Shown piece by piece: positions 45,901-56,600 of a DNA stretch of 64,000 nt. A program made the position numbers and the translations under genes. The DNA lies in NCBI GenBank assembly GCA_018292915.2, contig JACVVK020000196.1, positions 418,501 through 482,500 on the forward strand, given 5' to 3'. Numbering within the stretch: the stretch's first letter is position 1; the number at the start of each line of letters is the position of its first letter. The notes under the pieces are model-generated. The model made no database searches. It was not told the origin of the DNA and worked only from the letters and a program-made list of their open reading frames with translations. The DNA is from Batillaria attramentaria (Eukaryota > Mollusca > Gastropoda > Batillariidae).

Positions 45901-48861
45901 CACACTCACGTGAATCACACGCATTCTTTCACACACTGGACATAAACACATTACAATCACATGGTGCGAAGGGTCTGCTCAGCTATTTAAATTTCGGAAT
46001 TTAGAATTGCATTTATTTTTCAAAGTTGGTGGGCTGAACATTTTCAAAGCAGAGGGGGGAGGAAGCCAGAGTACCCTGAGAGAACCCCCGACGATCAGCT
46101 CAAATGAACGGTGCCACATACGAGGAGGAAAAATTCTTTGCCCTGAGCGGGGCTCGAACCCTCAACCTCTCGCATTGGTGACAAGTCTCTTAACCACTAG
46201 ACCACCGACCGCCCCATACTTATTTACTATTATAAACAATAGTAATATACTTCAAGACTCTGCAGTGCTTGTTTTTATGAGTTGCTTCATGTTGACATTT
46301 ACCTTGAAAAGAAACCTGGACACAATATTCTGAGCTGTCTCAAACAAAAAAGTTGGATTGAATCATATTGAACCTTTTTCTTTCGCTAGGTTCCAAACCA
46401 GGTGTCGCATGTAGACTTCTGGCGGCGTTATTTCTACAAGCTGCACCAGATCAAACTGGACCAGGCCCGCAAAGAGGCTCTCATGAAACGTGCAGAGAAG
46501 TCCAAGTCAGATGACTCACTGGCTTGGGAGGGTAATGCCGCCTACTTTTTGTTTTGTTTTGCGTACTTGATATGTGTGATTGCCATATTCTGTGAAACTT
46601 TGCATGTCAGATCTCTTTTCCTATGGTTATCAAATAGACATCAGAAGTTCTACACAGATGTAGTTTTCTGTTGGTGTCTTTGCCAAAAGCATGGAACATT
46701 TGTTTTTGTTGGTTTTTGTGACGTTACTTTGATTGTGTGTGTGTGTGTGTGTGTGTGTGTTGTCTCACTAATTGAAGAAACCTGCTATATAGACATAAAA
46801 TTTCATTTCATGTCCTGCCTGTTAATAAGTGCACAATTCTCTCTGTCTCGAAAAGAGAAACAGTGTAACTTAAATGACCTGTAAACATGACCGAGAGAAT
46901 CATGACTATGATGATTTCCCACAGATGACTGGAGTGGTGAGGAAGAGGATGATGGCAGTGACTGGGAGAGGTTACCACGGCCAGGGCAGGATGCTGGGGC
47001 TTCTCCCAGGAAATCTGGGCAGCAGCAAGTTACCGCCGCCAGCACTGTCCCCAAAAAGCCAACGGCTGCTTCCACTCCAGCTACTCCACCAGCATCATCG
47101 CATCCTGGCGCTGTTTCGGCTAGTTTGCCTCAAGACAGCGCAGAGAGGGCTGAGAGCAAGCAGATCACTGCAGCACCCACTTCTCCTGCAGGGGGTGATT
47201 CAGTTCAGGGTGTTGGTGCCGGTTCTGTGGAGCAGAGACTTATTGCACCAGTGGAGGAATCTAGTGGTCCAACAGCGTCTGCCAGCTCACCTGCTGTAGT
47301 AGAGAAAGCTCAGGAAGGACGTGGGGGTGGGGAGAAGTCTGCCTTAGAATCCAAACCGTCTGCTGCTTCCGGAGACACCACGGAAAGGTCTCCATTGCAG
47401 GAAAGCAACGAGAAAGTGCTCGCTGCAGATACCATGGGACCACCCCCTACCACCATGGACAGTGTGGGTGCTGATGGGAATGCTGGAGGAGACAGCACTG
47501 TGACAAACATTAGTGCCTCAGGCAGTGTGGCAGAGGCATCAGGCGGCCCACAGCTAGAGCCAGAATCGCCTCCAGTTCCTGTTGCACCAGCCAGTGGGTT
47601 GCCACCAACTCCAGCAATAGCCGTGCCCACTGTCAGCAGTCCGCAACCTTTGGGTGCTGGGCCGGTTGCCTCCCCTGTGCCGAAAGCCCTAGCAGTGGAC
47701 GTCTCGGGACACGATGAAGAGGAGCATGTTTTGAAGACAGTTGACAAGGGAGACATTGTGGTAGTTGGGTCTGACCATGGCAGCCCTCTTTCTGCAGCCA
47801 GTGATTTAAAGGGTAAGGATAGTGAATCTGTGCAGTGTAGACATCATTATTTTCATTTCATTATATACGCAAAGGCCTCACCACTGTGCCCTCCCCCCCC
47901 CCCCCCCCCCCCCCCCCCCCTTTTGGCTTTTTATAAAAAAATGTCATCTGAAAACCATAAAGGTAATTTTGAAGATGTTTGCTGTGTCTGTTTTGAATGC
48001 TGCCAGTAGATGCAAGAAACTGAAAGATTTTCATGTGGATGCCTCAAGTCATAATTAAATTTGGCTGTCACTACACTGTAGTACCGGTATGCATATCAGG
48101 GTGGTAGTTGCAAGATTGTGAAGGATGTGTGCATAGAATGTGTGTCTGATCTTAGATGTGGACGAGGACTGGGAACAGGACCTGGACGTGGAGCTGACGG
48201 AGGAGGATCTGAAAGCAGCAGAGGAACTTGCCAAGAAACTGGGTGAAAATATCAATCTGGAGGTGAGAGGCTTCAAGGGCTCACTGTGTGCCATGCTTAT
48301 CATATTACTGTCAACTAGACAATGTAAAACTTACAAATATACAACTAGGAACTGGTGAAGCAGGATCATTGGTAACATGGAACAAAAGATGCAGAGAGAG
48401 AAGTGAAGGGAGGCAAGGGGATAGCTGATTCGGTAGCAGTGCAAAGCTGCTTAGTTATTATAGTATTAATGTAGGGGCAACAGTGTGTAATTTATGTGGA
48501 GTTTTAGCATGACTGTATTTTTTTAATATCTCGGGAGACGTGTAAAATGCGTCATCGTGCGCTATTTGGGAAAAAAGGTACGCCAGAATTGCCGGAGAAG
48601 TGGTTGGTTCACTAGCAGCACCCAAGTGCAGCATTACATCTAATGCTTTAGTGGAGTTTTAGGGGTGTGGTAGGCCGGTGGCAGTGTTAGGAAAAAAACA
48701 ACACCAAAGGGACAAGCTTAAATTAATATTGGTGGTTGTAAAAGTAGGATTCTTCAGTTCTGGTGTACACAATGTAATTATTGCATTTGTAGTTTTGTCC
48801 TTGTTTATGTGATGTCAGCTGCACTTTGTATCACCAGGATGACTGGGAAAGTTGGGAGTAA
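38901..48861 (+). CDS. BSDC1: BSDC1, BSD domain-containing protein 1, complete, 563 aa
   Basis: Poorly characterised conserved BSD-domain protein. Coding exons: 38901-38911, 43425-43500, 44246-44362, 44749-44901, 45530-45703, 46390-46531, 46925-47812, 48156-48262, 48838-48861. All have AG/GT borders and the phases agree. The 11-nt first coding exon gives MAE plus two bases, joined to GGGVSDGGSGGGSWWEGWLQ; human BSDC1 starts MAEGEDVGWWRSWLQ (from memory). Exon 5 has VKGEISDLLV and exon 6 the BSD core (HVDFWRRYFYKLHQ, about residues 184-197). Exon 7 (296 codons) is Pro/Ala/Ser-rich and makes the protein longer than the human one (about 430). The acidic C-terminus DVDEDWEQDLDVELTEED...DDWESWE matches the family's conserved end. 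Introns hold SINEs, a MITE and a degenerate array. Confidence 0.96.
39360..42240. repeat. Degenerate tandem array, period about 150-215 bp, in BSDC1 intron 1
   Basis: TGAACATAAC-like words recur near 40200, 40565, 40738, 40947, 41140, 41291, 41474, 41664, 41843, 42058 and 42229. Companion words GTAAAGTTGTGTTCAAAC (41320, 41690), ATTACCAG (40643, 41032) and CACTGTGACAGAC (40770, 40970) also recur. A second motif (AAGTGCTGTCATAG / CACGTGCTGTAATAG) repeats at 39408 and 39593. Confidence 0.65.
42863..43185. repeat. (CA)n tracts and a LINE-tail fragment
   Basis: CA tracts at 42863-42919 and 43122-43180. Between them, AAGATAAGATTACTTTATTAATCCC...GGGGAAATTTC at about 43015-43059 is a reverse LINE/SINE 3'-tail fragment. 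All inside BSDC1 intron 1. Confidence 0.8.
43539..44047 (-). mobile_element. SINE family C, full length, in BSDC1 intron 2
   Basis: Reverse copy of 11935-12425 with the tRNA-like head at about 43975-44047 and the T-rich tail complement at 43532-43555. Antisense to BSDC1. Confidence 0.9.
45129..45483. mobile_element. hAT-like MITE in BSDC1 intron 4
   Basis: AGGCTGGGGAATT at the left is inverted as AATTCCCCAGCCT at the right. The flanks TACTACAA and GACTACAG share ACTACA, fitting an 8-bp hAT-type target duplication that has since diverged. The interior includes a G run and no ORF. Confidence 0.75.
45825..46216 (-). mobile_element. SINE family A, full length, in BSDC1 intron 5
   Basis: Complete reverse copy with an intact head (about 46143-46216 on the minus strand) and a (TAA)n-like flank at 45766-45830. 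Confidence 0.92.
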
Positions 48862-49847
48862 TGTGCACTTCTCAGTCCGTTTGTCCTCCTCTCCTCTGGT
48901 CATGGGACCATCGAATCAACACCATCCACTGACCATCCCAGCTTGTGGTCAGCGTTTGATGCAGTGGTGGCTGTCCACGGACAGTCACTAAACGTAAAAC
49001 AGCAAACATCGTCAGCCCTGGCCAGTCAAGGATGTCATCTGTCGTCCATTCCATCACTTGCCTGTTCAAGAATTTTTTTGCTTCTCTGGTGCACTGCCTT
49101 CCCTGTCAACTTCACCAACAGCTTGTAGATTTGTATACAAGAAGAGTGCTGTGAGCATGGTGAAATGTAAAGTCAGCACATAGACTTCGTTAGCTGCCTC
49201 AAAAAAAAAAAAAAAAAAAAAAAGAAGCCAAGGCTTAAAAACTTTCATATGTAATGTCCCTGTGTCCACAAGTCATTTTCTACATTGAAAGAAAAAACAA
49301 AGAGTTTCAGCTATCGGGTGTTTATTTACTGCTTTATTGAAGATGTATGCTCGCACACTGACTTATACTGTATGTGTTTCATGCTCTGAATTCTCATTGC
49401 AAAATTCATGCATATTCTTAATGGTGGTGATCTTGGAGGACGGCTGTCATGTTCAGGTATATGCCTAACAAATACACATCCAAGAGGTAAATGTGAATTG
49501 TTGCCCTGGCTTTTGGGAAAAATGCGGATATGGTCTTGTTACCTGACTTGCAATTTCTTGGGAAAGTAGATAGTATACTTCAATTCTAAGACCATGGATT
49601 TGTTGGGAAAGTAGTCTTGGGCAGTTGAAATCATTTTGATAACTTGGTTTGTCCAGGTACACCTGACCGGTTGTTGGTTTTGTTGATGGTTAGTAAGGTT
49701 TATGGGTAAAAGGCACAAGGTGGGTTTGTTGTGTTATTCTTGAGCCATGTGTAGGGGGAATGTTACAGTGTTGCTTACTGGTATTTGTGAATTTGTACAG
49801 TTTGTTTCCTGGTCCTTGCTGATTTATTTTCTGTTCACACTTGCCCT

Positions 49848-49899
<52 letters not shown>

Positions 49900-50020
49900 A
49901 TGCGTGTGTGAGGGATAGAGGTTTGTGTTACTGCTTCCTTGAGATGTGCTAGTGTGTGTGTGTGTGCGTGTGTGTGAGGGATAGAGGTTTGTGTCACTGC
50001 TTCCTTGAGATGTGCTAGAG

Positions 50021-50060
<40 letters not shown>

Positions 50061-50115
50061 GTGACTGTGAGGGATAGAGGTTTGTGTTACTGCTTCTTTG
50101 AGATGTGCTAGAGTT
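49848..50115. repeat. Three-copy minisatellite with (TG)n linkers
   Basis: The unit GAGGGATAGAGGTTTGTGTT followed by CTGCTTCCTTGAGATGTGCTA occurs three times, separated by TG/CG tracts of differing length. Confidence 0.9.
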
Positions 50116-51120
50116 TTGAACATTTGCAGAGTATGTGTTTTACAGCTACATGTACTGGCTGTTCTGGTAATTTGTTTAGGAGTGCATGTTTCTGTGTACT
50201 TTGAGAGTGAGTGGAAGAAATCACGTTGGGTAACTGTGATGCTAAACAAACACAAACATCGTATTTTGTCAGTGTGTTTTGTCTTTGTATGTCAGTTTCA
50301 ATAATATTTCTTCGATAATGAATGTCAGTTATGCATGTTTCACAGTATCCAGATTTCCTTTAACCCAAATGATTTAGATTATGTTCAAACAATGTATGCC
50401 TTTCTCTATACATAATTGACAAACAATTCTGCACAGTGTTCCGTCGCATGAAGCAGAAATTGTGTAACTGGATACTGAGAAACATGCGTAACTGACGTCC
50501 ATTTTCGAACCAATATTTTGGAATTACCCGGTACATTGATTGCTCGAAGCTGTGTACATTTACTCAAAATATGGCATCCTTGCTTTCCTATTCTGTACCT
50601 AGGTTTGCAGGCACAGGATGACAAGAGGTACACATCACTTTTGCTTCCTCATTTAGATATTGAATGCTTTGATGGTCGTAGAACTGGGGTCTGTTGAGAG
50701 AAAAATGATTCAGGGGGCATTAGTTTGCTTCACCCTTGTGAGATTTGTAGTAAAATAGTTGTTCCTGCATCATTTATTTTGTGATCTTATGGTTTAAGTT
50801 TACCATATGATGCAAGAGAGCAATTTGTTTATTTTTTAAAATTATTTTGTGTTATGTAGATGTATGAGAAGCTGTGATACATACAAACCAGACTGCTTTG
50901 GCAGAGATTTGATATGCTTTGTTTTGTCTCTTTCAGTAAGATCGGGGGGAACCAACATGGTGGCTGTGGATACTGTAGTTACTGAATTGATTTGTTGTCT
51001 TGTACTGGTGGTGAGCATACGATGTAACTTTATGTATAGAAAAAGCTGGAACTGTTCATGCCTCACGGACTACACATGTACTGTTTATGTATGGCCTTTT
51101 TTGTATGCACTGTGGAGGTC

Positions 51121-51126
51121 AATAAA
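51121..51126 (+). promoter_or_regulatory. Candidate BSDC1 polyadenylation signal
   Basis: AATAAA with a GT-rich stretch shortly downstream (GGTGGTTTTCAGTTGTG). No better signal seen in the 2.3 kb after the stop. Confidence 0.5.
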
Positions 51127-51978
51127 ATTGCAATTGGTGGTTTTCAGTTGTGAGTTTAGACCAGTTTGTGAACCCGACACTTTGTGAGAGACACACACTT
51201 CATCACTCACTTTTTGTGACAGGATTGTTTTGGAAGAGTGTTTTAACTCCTCTTATTCCTTGGAGTTCATTTTGTGATGAGCAAAAGGTTGTGTTATGAA
51301 GTGTGTTTTACTGCAGTAATTGCAGTATCTGCATGTTACACTAAAAGATTCAATGCATGCAACAGAATGCTGTCAACCATCCCAAAACAAGACAAAGACC
51401 CATTTTCAGGATCAAAAAATTTCATTGGCTCATGATCTCCATACAACCAACAGTTACAGCAATCAGGAAAATGAATCAAGCCTTTGCACACACCACAAAA
51501 TTTAAAACAAAACAAAAAAAAACACCCAAAAAACGACAATGTACAGACAAAACTAAAGCAAAACCATATATAATATGACTAGGCACAATGCCAGATGAAC
51601 TGTGATGCTGGACTAGAAGCAGAAAGTGAACACTGGCAAGCTGCAGCAACTTCAAGGTCTAGCTTTTCAGATTGACTCACTAACTGGAGAATTTGATAAA
51701 TGGGTTTGGAGACATACGTTTAGTGTATGTGGTTCTATCTGACAGAGAGAGGAAAATTTCAAAATGATCATGTCCCTGCAAATCTGAATCTACTGCATAA
51801 TCCCAGTTTCCTCAACAAGCAATAACAGCATAACAGTGTTGCTCGTATTTGTTACCAGCAAACTGTCACCTGACTCAACCACCTATTTTCATTCCGTCAA
51901 AAAGCAAGTCATCCAGAAATGTATGCATACCACATGAAAGATTCATGCTGCTCAAATGAGTCTGTCTGGACTGCTGAA

Positions 51979-52035
51979 GTCCGATGAGAGTCAGGTGAAC
52001 AGTACTGGACTCTGTCCACCTGACTCTCATCGGAC
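51979..52035. repeat. Perfect 19-bp hairpin
   Basis: GTCCGATGAGAGTCAGGTG at 51979-51997 is exactly inverted at 52017-52035, with a 19-base loop. It lies between the BSDC1 poly(A) signal and the XKR stop, so it may fall in the XKR 3' UTR. Confidence 0.85.
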
Positions 52036-52039
52036 CAGC

Positions 52040-53643
52040 GTAAGGCAATGGATTGTCCTTGGAACTGTGATGTTTGTTAAATTCACATAAACAGAATCCA
52101 CATGTATATAAACATCCAATTTCAGTTGTGCAAAATGACACACCACATTCCAGACTATTAAAATATGGCAAAGACGTGAGTCAGTAAAAGCAAAAAACAA
52201 ACACAAAAAACCCATGAACAGTTGAACTCAAGTCACGTAAAAATACCAAAACCTGACCCAAATAAAGTCACCAATAACACAACCAAGTCAACAATCAGAA
52301 GGCAGATATCATCAAATATGACAAGAAATTAAAAATAAATAAATAAATAAAAATTTTGGCTGCCGCTTGTTATGTTGTCACACAACTGTTCACCAAGAAG
52401 CGTATTATTTTCATGATCAAATGTAGCTTAGACATCAAGTGCTTCAGAATCAGTTTTATAATGCACAGACTTCAAGTGGCAAGAGAATCTGATAAATGGA
52501 GGAGAGAGAGAGAGAGAGGGGGAAAAAAAGCACTGCAGTAATAAAAGGAAATGACAGCCGACAAGCATTACAAATGAAGATATTTGTCTACTAAGTGCTA
52601 TTGTGACACTAAAGAAATAAAGAACCAATGTGCCCAGTATTGGCAATAAGCCTGTAAACAGTTGGACAGAACAATACACATAGAAGGTGTCATGGAAAAC
52701 AAGAAATCTTGCATACACAGAACATATGATATATCTCAGCAACATCAATAATACTGTGGTAAAAAGTTGAGGGGAAAAAGTGCAGAAAAGACAACACACA
52801 ACTGTTTCAACTTTCATAGTTAATGTAAACTTGCCTTATGCAACATGAGTACAGTTAAAAAAAAAAAAAAATCTCATTCAAACATTAATTTATATGCAGA
52901 GATCAAATTATTAAACATGCAACCCTGATTGATAGAACGTTTCTCATAAAAAGTGCCATCAAAAAAGTAGATACATGTAACAAATAGTACTTAGTAGTGT
53001 ACTGTTTCAACTGTACCTTACAGACAACCATGATTAGTGTAAAAATAGGTATGTTTCCCTGCAAGCAAGCAATTATAACAAAGGAATTCATGAGACTGGA
53101 CAGCACTGTGAATGTGATGATGCTGTCCCTTCCAGTTTGGAGTTCCTCAAGACAAATTTTCTGGAAGTGAGTTCAAACTGGATGCGAGCCAGAACAAGAA
53201 ACACTTGAAGTTGAAATCTCAAATAAAATGTCAACAAACTTCAAGTGTCAGTGATAATTTTTCACACCTATGCCTCTCATGGGTGACTGGCACTGACAGA
53301 TTATCAGATCTCATTATGTACTGGCATACCACACCTTCCAGCTCCACATGCCAGGAGTGGTGCTAAGAGAAGCTTCTAGTGTGCACTTCACTGATCAACA
53401 GAGGCAGGCATGATAATGATGATGCATGAAACATGATGTGCACGTCACTGAAAGGAGCTTATCACAACTCTGGTGATCGAGCGGAGCAAATATGAAAACT
53501 GTTTTCATTGAGCACAATGATAATTTGCAAAGGGTTATGTCCAGGGCCCATTTGTCATTCTGTCAATGTCAGTTGAAAAAGTAAATTGTACAACCACAAG
53601 GCAGCCTTTAACTCTGAGCAAACTCCAGATCAACCGACAGACC
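52040..53643. other. XKR 3' flank, nothing recognised
   Basis: A/T-rich, with an (AAAT)n run at 52334-52350, (GA)n at 52501-52519 and an A run at 52857-52871. Probably includes the XKR 3' UTR. No clear minus-strand polyadenylation signal. Confidence 0.4.
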
Positions 53644-56600
53644 TCAGCGCAAGTGCCCAGTGGATGACTTCTTTTTTGCAACACCAGCCGCAGCACCAGA
53701 GCTGTGAGAAGTTGACCTGTGAGGCTGTACCGTGGGCCTCAAATAGCGTGAATCGGAACTGTCTGAGATAGGATCAACACTTCTGCGTCCACTCCTGCTA
53801 GTCCTAGGCTTGAGTGGTTCAGAATCATCAGCCACAGGCTGATTGCAGGCAGAGTCTGGAGACAGGGAGGGGGAATTGTCTAACGTCTGCAGCGGCTGAC
53901 GACGAGACATGCTCCTGTCAAAGCTGCTGTCTTGTGGCACACTCTTCCTGTCTTGGTAGCTGGCTGAATAAGGCCGATGCAGAGGCCGACGAGCACCCTG
54001 CTCAACCTCCTGGATGACAGACGAGGGCCGGAGGGACTTTGTTGCTGCCACTGACTGCTGAGCCTTCCTCAACACCTGGCTGTCTCCCGCTGCCTGGTTT
54101 TCTGACAAGTACCTGCGCAACAGGTGGCGCTGGGTCGGAGTGGTGGTGGTGTTCACGGGGGTGTTCCAGTGAGGCGTGCATGGAGGGGCAGCTGTTGCGG
54201 GGCTGTCTGAGCCCACAAAGTATCTATACAGACCATGCTTCTCCTCAGTGGGAGTGTGAACGTCTTCGCTCCTGTGACGAACACGACGGTGATGATCATC
54301 TGCTCTTGGAGACCGATGGTCGGACATATTCAAGGGCATATCCAAGACTGGACGCTGGGAGTATTGCTGAGGGCCAGGTCTTGATGCAGAAGGTGCTCCT
54401 GCATGTTTCTGACTGGCCATTTGCTCTCGTCTACCGCCAGTGCAGATGGGTGGGCGATACTGCCCACTGACGTACATCTCTGGAGAGGCAGTCTCAGGTG
54501 TCTGACGGCGGTACACGCGAGGAGACTGCTGCATCTCAATGAGGTCTAGCGCTTCTTTCAGACGATGGATCTCCTCTCTTGAGTAATGCGAAGGACCTGC
54601 ACTGCCTGTGTTGTCCATGAAGAGATTCCTCCACGCCCTGCGGTCAAAGAGGTCCACGTTTCGACCCAGCCTCTGCGGGGACTCCTGCATGTGAGATAGC
54701 CTCAGTGGTGACAGCTCTGGACGTGAACGGTTTGACCTCAGACTTGCCCGTTTCAGCTGGTCCAAAAGCAGGTCAATGACAACATCACGAGGGTCGTAAC
54801 GGTGGAAGTACGCCTCACGCTCCACTGGAGGTGCTGGGTCGAGATTCAGGTAGTCAAGACGCCAGGGTGTGTCTGGCAGCGGCTGCTCCTTCCATGATTC
54901 CGGTGTGTCCATCCAGCTGTGGCCACCAGCAGAATGCCGGGATCTCTGCAACACACTCCGGAGAGGCGGAGAGGGGGTGAAACCTTCCAAGCAAAAGTCA
55001 TCATTCATGGAGGACATGCTTCTGCTCCTGGAGAGGCAAGGAGAGCGAGCCACACTTTCATTGGCGGAACATGGGCTCGAGTCAGCCGTCTGGTTTGTTA
55101 CAGGCTGGTGGATGCTCTCATTGCCTTTGTCTCTCTTGTCAGTGGATGAGTTGAAAGAACACATGCTGTCCTCAGGTGACAAACACTTTAGGTTTTCCAC
55201 GCAAGACAGGTCGTCAGCGTTCACATTCATGCTTGTCCACGAGGACTCAGCGTCATGCGATTCGTCAGCCGCTTGCTTCAGATGTTTCAAGCTGGCGGTG
55301 TTGGCGCAAACTGGCTCAGACTCGCTGTCAAAAGAGTCGACCAGTCGCCTGTGTTGAGCACTGGAACTGGTTGATGTGTCTGGGCTGGCCACCCACATGG
55401 ATTCGCCTCCTTGAGCATCCGGGGAAGACATCACTGTCTCTAGAGCGGACCCCATGCCAACCCTCTCTTCCACGAAAGGCTGAACCCCTGGGCTTCGCTC
55501 ACGGTTGTAGGCTCCAAGATGTGAGCGAGAGGTGTCTGCTGATGCAGCTCTGCGCCGGGACTCGGCCCACAGTTGACCGACATCCAAAGGTGACAACTGT
55601 GTCCTCTCTTCACGCTGTTCAGCAATGTCAGATTCTGCTGATTCTGGCTGGGAGGTTGTGGCAGCATCAGCTTCATGCTCCTGCACCACGGGCCCTACTG
55701 CTGCCAGTGGTGATGTGTACCTCCGCTGTGCAACGGACATTTCGGGGATCGGAGACAGCGACTGCCTGCGGCTCCTCCTCTCGTCAGGACCTTCTGGTAC
55801 AGACTCACCACCGTCCGCAGCCTCACGGCGACTACTGTTCAGCACAACCACCTCTTCCAAACCTGCACCACTTTCTGCAGACGACTGCAAATTTTCTGTG
55901 AGAGACCTGCTGCCTCCGGTTGCACTCAAGTTGACAGGTGAGGTGGGTGACTGGCTTCTGTCACCCTCTTGCTGTGCAAGCTGCAAACGAGAACTGCTTC
56001 CTGGGTGCACCGATCTGACCGTGATGATAGAAGTCTGGGACAGGGTTGTGTTGTTTGAGGACTGTGATTTCTGTGATTTCTTTGTAGTGTCACATAAAGC
56101 TGACCTGCAAACACAAGACAAACCGATGCACTCATCGTGAATAACAGAAAACAAATGAAGGATAAGATCATGAAAATGAGGACTCGGGAGTCATGTGCCA
56201 GGCTAACTCACTGGGGCAAAAGAGTCAATAGAGGGTTATCCCTCTTGTTGCCAAGTACGCTAACACTTCTGACTGAAGTCATGGGGGTATAGGGGGAATC
56301 TCCTATAGTATCACGTCATCTGGTATATCCGTAGGAGAAATGAGGACTTGCACAGCAAATGCAATCTATAGCTTATAAACCGAGGAAGGCCTCACTGTCA
56401 CAGTGTCAGCCCCACAAAACCACACCATGTGATCCACCTCACAGGCACCACCGGCCCTTTGTCTGTGATAAAGTTAATTCAGAAGCCCAAACAAACTCTC
56501 GCTACACATCCAGCCAAAATCAAGTCAAGTTCACAAAGTTTACATAGCCACAGGCCAACAGACTCAGAATTTCACTTTCAATTTCACGCTGTAAAAACTT

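Larger units (their letters stand above)
48862..51140 (+). other. BSDC1 3' UTR (probable)
   Basis: No competing gene before the AATAAA at 51121. Contains an A run at 49201-49222 and a three-copy minisatellite at 49848-50115. Confidence 0.5.

Noticed and set aside
54869..55901. Forward ORFs of 162-241 residues
   Set aside because: Antisense shadows of the long XKR tail exon.
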